DNA of 64,000 nt from an uncultured Alphaproteobacteria bacterium (GTDB lineage: Bacteria > Pseudomonadota > Alphaproteobacteria > HIMB59 > GCA-002718135). This document shows positions 58,268 through 64,000 of this stretch, piece after piece (the stretch's first letter is position 1; each line of letters opens with the position of its first letter). The notes under the pieces are model-generated. The model worked only from the letters and a program-made list of their open reading frames with translations, made no database searches and was not told the origin of the DNA. The translations under genes were made by a program, and so were the position numbers. The stretch lies in contig CABYRE010000005.1 in NCBI GenBank assembly GCA_902521325.1, positions 1 through 64,000 of the forward strand, read 5' to 3'.

Positions 58268-60940
58268 ATGAATTCAAATCAGATTAGGTCAACATTTCTT
58301 AATTATTTTAAAAAAAATGGACATGAGGTTATTCATTCTAGCTCTTTAGTACCAGATAATGATCCTACTCTAATGTTTGCTAACTCTGGAATGGTACAAT
58401 TTAAAAATATTTTTACAGGTAAAGAGACAAGAGATTACAACAGAGCGACTACTGCTCAGAAATGTGTAAGAGCAGGTGGTAAGCACAATGATTTAGAAAA
58501 TGTAGGATATACTACAAGACACCATACTTTTTTTGAAATGTTAGGTAATTTCTCTTTTGGAGATTATTTTAAAGAGTTGGCTATAGAACTAGCTTGGAAT
58601 CTAATTACTAAAGAATATGCAATAAATAAAGATAGACTATTAGTAACTGTTTATTCTGATGATCAGGAAGCTTTTGATTTATGGAAAAAAATAGGTGGAT
58701 TGTCAGAAAATAAAATCATTAAAATAAGTACATCTGATAATTTTTGGTCAATGGGTGAAACTGGTCCTTGCGGTCCATGTTCTGAAATATTTTATGATCA
58801 TGGTGATAAATACGAAGGAGGTCCTCCAGGTTCTCCAGACGAAGATGGTGATAGATTTATAGAAATATGGAATTTAGTATTTATGCAATATGAGCAAATA
58901 TCTAAATCTGAGAGAATAAATCTACCTAAACCTTCCATTGATACTGGAATGGGATTAGAGAGAATGACAGCTCTTCTAGATGGTTCTAACGATAATTATT
59001 CAACAGATTTATTTCAACCGATTATAAATGAATCAACAAAACTATGTGGCGAAGAAAGTTCAATAACAAATCCTAGTCACAGAGTAATTGCAGATCACTT
59101 AAAATCTTCCTCTTTTTTAATTGCTGATGGAGTAATGCCTTCAAATGAAGGTAGAGGATACGTCTTACGAAGAATAATGAGAAGGGGAATGCGACACGCT
59201 CATTCTTTAGGTAATAAAGAGCCTGTATTTCATAAGTTATTTCCTATTTTTTTAGATGGAATTAAAAATTCATATCCTGAATTAGATAGAGCAAAAGATC
59301 TCATTACTAATACACTAATGAATGAAGAAACTAAATTCAAGGAAACTGTTGAAAACGGAATAAAAATTTTAGATGAGGAAATTTCAAATTCAACAAATAT
59401 ATTTAATGGAGAAGTGGCATTTAAATTATACGATACCTATGGATTTCCCTTAGATTTAACACAAGATTATTTGAAAAGTAAAAATATTGAAGTCGATATA
59501 AAAACATTTGAACAAAAAATGTTAGATCAAAAGGAAAGAGCGAGACAAAGCTGGAAAGGTACAGGAGACATCGAGGATGAAGGCATTTGGTTTGAAATAA
59601 CTTCTAAAATAGATCCAACAGAATTTTTAGGATATTTTGATATGGAAGCTGATTGTAAAATAATTTCAATCATATCAGAAAGTAAGTCAGTAGATAAAAT
59701 TAAAAAAGATCAAGAAGCAATTATAATATTAAATCAAACACCTTTTTATGGAGAAAGTGGTGGTCAGGTGGGTGATCAAGGTTTTTTTGAAAATGATAAC
59801 TTTAAGTTTGAAGTTATCAATACAACAAAAATATTTGAAAATTATTTTCTTCACAAAGGTAAAGTAATTAGAGGTGGATGCAAAGTTGAAGATATCATTA
59901 CAGCTAGAATCAATACAGTGAATAGAGATTTTATTAAATATAATCATTCATCAACTCATTTATTACATGCTGCTCTAAGAAAAATACTGGGCAAGCATGT
60001 CACGCAGAAGGGTTCACTTGTAAATTCAGAAAAACTTAGATTTGATTTTAGTCACAATAATCCAATTGAAAAAGATCAACTCATAAATGTTGAAAAAATT
60101 GTAAATGATCAAATTCAAAAAAATGGAATTGTTGAAATTAAAATTGTCGATCAAAAAAAAGCTATTGAAGAAGGTGCGACGGCATTATTTGGAGAAAAAT
60201 ATAGTGATGAAGTAAGAGTAGTAACAATGGGTCATGAAAATGAACTATTCTTTTCAAAAGAATTATGCGGAGGAACTCATGTTCTTAGATTAGGGGAAAT
60301 AAGTAAATTTAAAATAACTAATCAATCTAGTGTTGCATCTGGAATAAGAAGAATAGAGGCTGTATCTAATGTTGCAGTAGATAAATATATTAAAGAAATA
60401 GAAAAAAATTTATTAGAAAAAAATAAAAACCAAGATAATCAAATTGAAGATTTAAAGAATAAAATTAAAAAGATTAATGCTGATTATAATTTTAAAAATC
60501 AATCTGAAGACAAAGGTTTGTTAATTAAAGAATTAAATCAAATACACGAAAAATTGAAACAAAATATGTCTATATCAAAAAATATTGACAATATTGTTGT
60601 AAAAAAAATCAAAGAATTAAGTTTTATATACTTGATTGCTGAAGACTACCCTAATAAATCTTTGAAAACATTTATTGATGAGCAAAAAAAACAATATAAT
60701 AAAAATAGTGTTTCGTTAATAATTTCAAATAATGAAAACAAATTATCTATAGTGCTAGGAGTTACAGAAGATATTACAGATCTTTTTGATGCTTCAAAAG
60801 AAATTAGAGAAATTTCGATTATTCTAGGTGGAAAGGGTGGGGGTGGTAGAAAAGATCTTGCTCAAGGAGGAGGATCAAATGTTAGTCAAATTAACGAGAG
60901 TATAAAATACGTAGAAGATAGATTAAATTCTATTATTTAA
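58268..60940 (+). CDS. alaS: Alanine--tRNA ligase
   Basis: [67 protein letters not shown]-terminal [16 protein letters not shown]. Confidence 0.99.
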   Translation: MNSNQIRSTFLNYFKKNGHEVIHSSSLVPDNDPTLMFANSGMVQFKNIFTGKETRDYNRATTAQKCVRAGGKHNDLENVGYTTRHHTFFEMLGNFSFGDYFKELAIELAWNLITKEYAINKDRLLVTVYSDDQEAFDLWKKIGGLSENKIIKISTSDNFWSMGETGPCGPCSEIFYDHGDKYEGGPPGSPDEDGDRFIEIWNLVFMQYEQISKSERINLPKPSIDTGMGLERMTALLDGSNDNYSTDLFQPIINESTKLCGEESSITNPSHRVIADHLKSSSFLIADGVMPSNEGRGYVLRRIMRRGMRHAHSLGNKEPVFHKLFPIFLDGIKNSYPELDRAKDLITNTLMNEETKFKETVENGIKILDEEISNSTNIFNGEVAFKLYDTYGFPLDLTQDYLKSKNIEVDIKTFEQKMLDQKERARQSWKGTGDIEDEGIWFEITSKIDPTEFLGYFDMEADCKIISIISESKSVDKIKKDQEAIIILNQTPFYGESGGQVGDQGFFENDNFKFEVINTTKIFENYFLHKGKVIRGGCKVEDIITARINTVNRDFIKYNHSSTHLLHAALRKILGKHVTQKGSLVNSEKLRFDFSHNNPIEKDQLINVEKIVNDQIQKNGIVEIKIVDQKKAIEEGATALFGEKYSDEVRVVTMGHENELFFSKELCGGTHVLRLGEISKFKITNQSSVASGIRRIEAVSNVAVDKYIKEIEKNLLEKNKNQDNQIEDLKNKIKKINADYNFKNQSEDKGLLIKELNQIHEKLKQNMSISKNIDNIVVKKIKELSFIYLIAEDYPNKSLKTFIDEQKKQYNKNSVSLIISNNENKLSIVLGVTEDITDLFDASKEIREISIILGGKGGGGRKDLAQGGGSNVSQINESIKYVEDRLNSII

Positions 60941-62141
60941 TTTGAAAATTGTTTTTTATTGCGCTTAAAAAATCTTGAGTGTTTAACCATTTCTGATCTT
61001 TATTAATTAATATTGCTAAATCTTTTGTCATTTCACCACTTTCTACAGTTTTGATACACGTTTCTTCCAATTTTTTTGCAAAATTTATTAATTCATTATT
61101 ACTATCAAATTCTCCTCTAAAACTTAAACCCCTTGTCCAAGCAAAAATTGATGCAATAGGATTAGTTGAAGTTTCTATACCTTTTTGATGATTTCTATAA
61201 TGCCTAGTAACAGTACCATGTGCTGCTTCAGCTTCTACTGTTTTACCATCAGGGGTCATCAACACACTTGTCATTAAACCTAGTGATCCAAATCCTTGAG
61301 CAACAGAATCTGATTGAACATCTCCATCATAATTTTTACAAGCCCAAATAAAATTACCTTCCCATTTTAAAGCTGAGGCCACCATATCATCGATTAATCT
61401 ATGCTCATAAACTATGTCTTTTTCATTAAACTTATTTTTAAATTCAGTATCAAATACATCCTGAAATAAATCTTTAAATCTTCCATCGTAGACTTTTAAA
61501 ATAGTATTTTTAGTAGAAAGGTAAACTGGCCAACCAAGGTTAAGACCATAATTAAAACAAGCTCTAGCAAAGTCTTTAATTGAATTATCTAAGTTATACA
61601 TTGATAGGGCTACACCAGATTTTTCAAATTCATATACATCTTTTGTAAATCCTTCAGATCCATCTTTAGGTTCAAAAACCATTTTAAGTGTCCCTGGTTT
61701 ATTAATTAATGTGTCAGTTGCTCTATATTGATCTCCAAAGGCATGTCTAGCAACTACAATTGGATTGTTCCAGTTCGTGATTATTCTTGGAACATTTTTG
61801 CATATAATTGGTTGTCTAAATATAGTTCCTCCCAGTATATTTCTTATTGTTCCATTTGGAGAACGCCACATTTTTTTTAATTTGAATTCCTCTACTCGAT
61901 TTTCATCAGGTGTAATTGTTGCACATTTTATGCCTACACCATATCTTTTCACCGCCTCGGCAGCGTCTATGGTGATTTGATCATTGGTTTCATCTCTTTT
62001 CATTACTCCAAGATCAAAATATTTGATGTCTATATCAAGATAGGGCAAAATTAATTGTTCTTTGATGTACTCCCAGATGATTCTGGTCATTTCATCTCCA
62101 TCCATTTCAACTACAGGGTTTTTAACTTTTATTTTTGCCAT
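60933..62141 (-). CDS. icd: NADP-dependent isocitrate dehydrogenase
   Basis: [51 protein letters not shown]. Confidence 0.96.
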   Translation of the reverse strand: MAKIKVKNPVVEMDGDEMTRIIWEYIKEQLILPYLDIDIKYFDLGVMKRDETNDQITIDAAEAVKRYGVGIKCATITPDENRVEEFKLKKMWRSPNGTIRNILGGTIFRQPIICKNVPRIITNWNNPIVVARHAFGDQYRATDTLINKPGTLKMVFEPKDGSEGFTKDVYEFEKSGVALSMYNLDNSIKDFARACFNYGLNLGWPVYLSTKNTILKVYDGRFKDLFQDVFDTEFKNKFNEKDIVYEHRLIDDMVASALKWEGNFIWACKNYDGDVQSDSVAQGFGSLGLMTSVLMTPDGKTVEAEAAHGTVTRHYRNHQKGIETSTNPIASIFAWTRGLSFRGEFDSNNELINFAKKLEETCIKTVESGEMTKDLAILINKDQKWLNTQDFLSAIKNNFQIK

Positions 62142-62680
62142 TTAATTATTATATTTTTTAATTGATGAACCGTATCTATAATGTGAAAACTGTTTTGTAA
62201 ATTTTTATTTGAAAATTTTTCATCTTCAAAAAATTTAAATTGTTGAAACAGATTATCCCAGAAATTATTTTTATTAAAAAATATTATTGGCTTATTATGA
62301 ATCCCCATTATTTTCCAAGATACAACTTCTACAATTTCTTCTAAAGTTCCTGTTCCTCCAGGTAATGCTAAATACGCATCACCTAACTCAAAGAGTAATT
62401 TTTTTCTTTCAGACATATTATCCACTATTTTTAACTCATCTATATTTTCAAAAATTATTTCTCTCTCAGATAAGAAATTTGGAATTACTCCAATAACTCT
62501 ATTTTTATATTTTTTTGCTGTCTTAGCAACCACACCCATAATACCAACTTTTGCCCCACCGTAGACAATATTTATTTCAAATGATGATATTAACTTGCTA
62601 ATTTCTTTTGCATCTTGATAATATTTATTACTTAATTTATCTGAAGATGAGCAATAGACAGTAATAGATTTAATAGTCAT
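62129..62680 (-). CDS. LOG family protein (TIGR00730 type)
   Basis: [50 protein letters not shown]. Confidence 0.93.
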   Translation of the reverse strand: MTIKSITVYCSSSDKLSNKYYQDAKEISKLISSFEINIVYGGAKVGIMGVVAKTAKKYKNRVIGVIPNFLSEREIIFENIDELKIVDNMSERKKLLFELGDAYLALPGGTGTLEEIVEVVSWKIMGIHNKPIIFFNKNNFWDNLFQQFKFFEDEKFSNKNLQNSFHIIDTVHQLKNIIIKWQK

Positions 62681-62706
62681 ATATTTAAATGTTTATTAGA
62701 AAAAAT

Positions 62707-64000
62707 TTAACTAGAAATTTTATTCTTATACCAATTCTTAATGTTTTCTCTAAACATTAATGCTGATGGAGTTACAACTAATGTAAGAAATGTTGCAAAA
62801 AGTAGTCCAAATACTATAGCTGTTGATAATTGAACCCACCACTGAGTATCTGGCGAACCTCTGGTTATTTCTCTAGATATAAAATCAACATTTGTCATTG
62901 TAACCATTGGTAATAATCCTAGTACTGTTGTAGTTGTAGTAAGTAAAACTGGTCTAAGTCTCTGTGCTCCTGTTTTGATAATGGCTTCTCTTATACTAGA
63001 TGTTTTAGTCTTTAAAAAATCAAATGTATCAATCAAAATAATATTATTATTTACAACTATTCCAGCAAGAGCAATTACTCCAACTCCTGACATAACAATA
63101 CCAAATGGCTGTGCTGTCACCATTAAACCTATAAATACACCAGCAGTAGACATTACTACTGCAAAAAGAATTAAGAATGCACTATAAAAGCTATTAAACT
63201 GCAAAAGAAGTATCATTAGCATTAAAAATAAAGCTACACCAAAAGCTCCTGTTAAAAACTCTTGAGCTTCTTTTTGGTCTTCATTTTCTCCAATAAGTTC
63301 TGCCCTTACTTTATTATCTAATTCATAACGTGGTAAATCTAATGTTCTTCCTCTCCAAGATGGAACAGTATCTGAAATTCCTAATACGTACTCAAGTTCT
63401 CTAACTTTACCATCAGGATAAGTTCCAGGCTCTACATCTGCCTGAATATTTATAGCATTTTTTGAATCTACTCTGATTATATTTCCTGTTCTGCTATTTG
63501 GAACAATTTCTACAAAATTGGATATTGGAACTAAACCATTTGAAGTAATTACTCTTAAGTTATCAATTCTATCCAATGTTCTTCCTTCGTTTGGATAACG
63601 AAGATAAAGTGGTATACTTTCATTACTATCATCAGGTCTATATTCACCAAGTTTAAGACCGTTTGTTGCAAGTTTAATTACATTACCAATTGATGTAATG
63701 TTAGCTCCAAATTTAGATGCTTGTTTTCTATCTACATTAATTTCCCATTCTATCCCAGGTGCTGGTAAATTATCTTCTACATTCATTAAGTTTGGATAAC
63801 TATCCATAAATTTTTTAAGCTTAGTTCCTTCAGCAATTAAAAGTTGTTTATTATCACTGGTTAATTTAATGTTAATTGGTTTACCTTCACCAGGACCACC
63901 TTGTTGTTCTCTTGATTCAACTTTAATACCGTTTATACTTTTTGTGGCTTCCAAAATTTCTGCTAGAATTACTTTTGATTTTCTTCTTTTATCCCAATCT
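62707..64000 (-). CDS. RND efflux transporter permease (AcrB/MexB-like), partial: N-terminus beyond right edge
   Basis: Open frame continues to window end; AGIVVNNNIILIDTFDFLK, GAQRLRPVLLTTTTTVLGLLPM. Confidence 0.92.
   Translation of the reverse strand, partial: DWDKRRKSKVILAEILEATKSINGIKVESREQQGGPGEGKPINIKLTSDNKQLLIAEGTKLKKFMDSYPNLMNVEDNLPAPGIEWEINVDRKQASKFGANITSIGNVIKLATNGLKLGEYRPDDSNESIPLYLRYPNEGRTLDRIDNLRVITSNGLVPISNFVEIVPNSRTGNIIRVDSKNAINIQADVEPGTYPDGKVRELEYVLGISDTVPSWRGRTLDLPRYELDNKVRAELIGENEDQKEAQEFLTGAFGVALFLMLMILLLQFNSFYSAFLILFAVVMSTAGVFIGLMVTAQPFGIVMSGVGVIALAGIVVNNNIILIDTFDFLKTKTSSIREAIIKTGAQRLRPVLLTTTTTVLGLLPMVTMTNVDFISREITRGSPDTQWWVQLSTAIVFGLLFATFLTLVVTPSALMFRENIKNWYKNKISS

Noticed and set aside
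1-64000. Mobile element, prophage, CRISPR or defence island
   Set aside because: No transposase, integrase, cas, restriction or phage-like genes, and no spaced direct-repeat array seen on either strand

Overview
AT-rich, gene-dense 64-kb chromosomal window. Gene content and the recA/dksA context suggest a streamlined marine-type alphaproteobacterium (inference). I see no rRNA genes, CRISPR arrays, prophage or transposons. Left half (1-31.7 kb) is catabolic: a cysteine desulfurase-like gene cut by the window edge, aldehyde dehydrogenases, a gamma-butyrobetaine hydroxylase-like dioxygenase, a MaoC/HTD2-like + MmgE/PrpD pair, two GMC oxidoreductases, a long minus-strand operon (peptide-type SBP, homocysteine methyltransferase family, two GcvT-family proteins including a DmdA-like one, alpha-hydroxyacid oxidase, TPP enzyme, transthyretin-like protein, OsmC, enoyl-CoA hydratase), a divergent peptide-type ABC transporter, and a carnitine-degradation-like group (L-carnitine dehydrogenase-like, BKACE, thioesterase) next to an HD-domain protein. 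The 31.7-40.2 kb part is an agmatine/putrescine uptake and catabolism island (aguA, aguB, potFGHI, puuA-like, puuB-like). The right part is housekeeping (tsaC, glmU, DAHP synthase, nadE, gltX, cimA, rpsD, grxD, bolA, purB, map, tRNA-Leu, nadK, moaA, dksA, recA, alaS, icd, RND pump). Best second-look items: mirrored tandem TTTGTAAA repeats between an XRE/ScfR-like regulator and an unlisted 59-aa ORF; an ABC permease whose only upstream start codons near a strong SD are AUU/AUA; a methylated-amine catabolic assembly; an HD protein with PhnZ-like metal ligands; strong hairpins after both transporter SBP genes; and a near-leaderless rpsD promoter.
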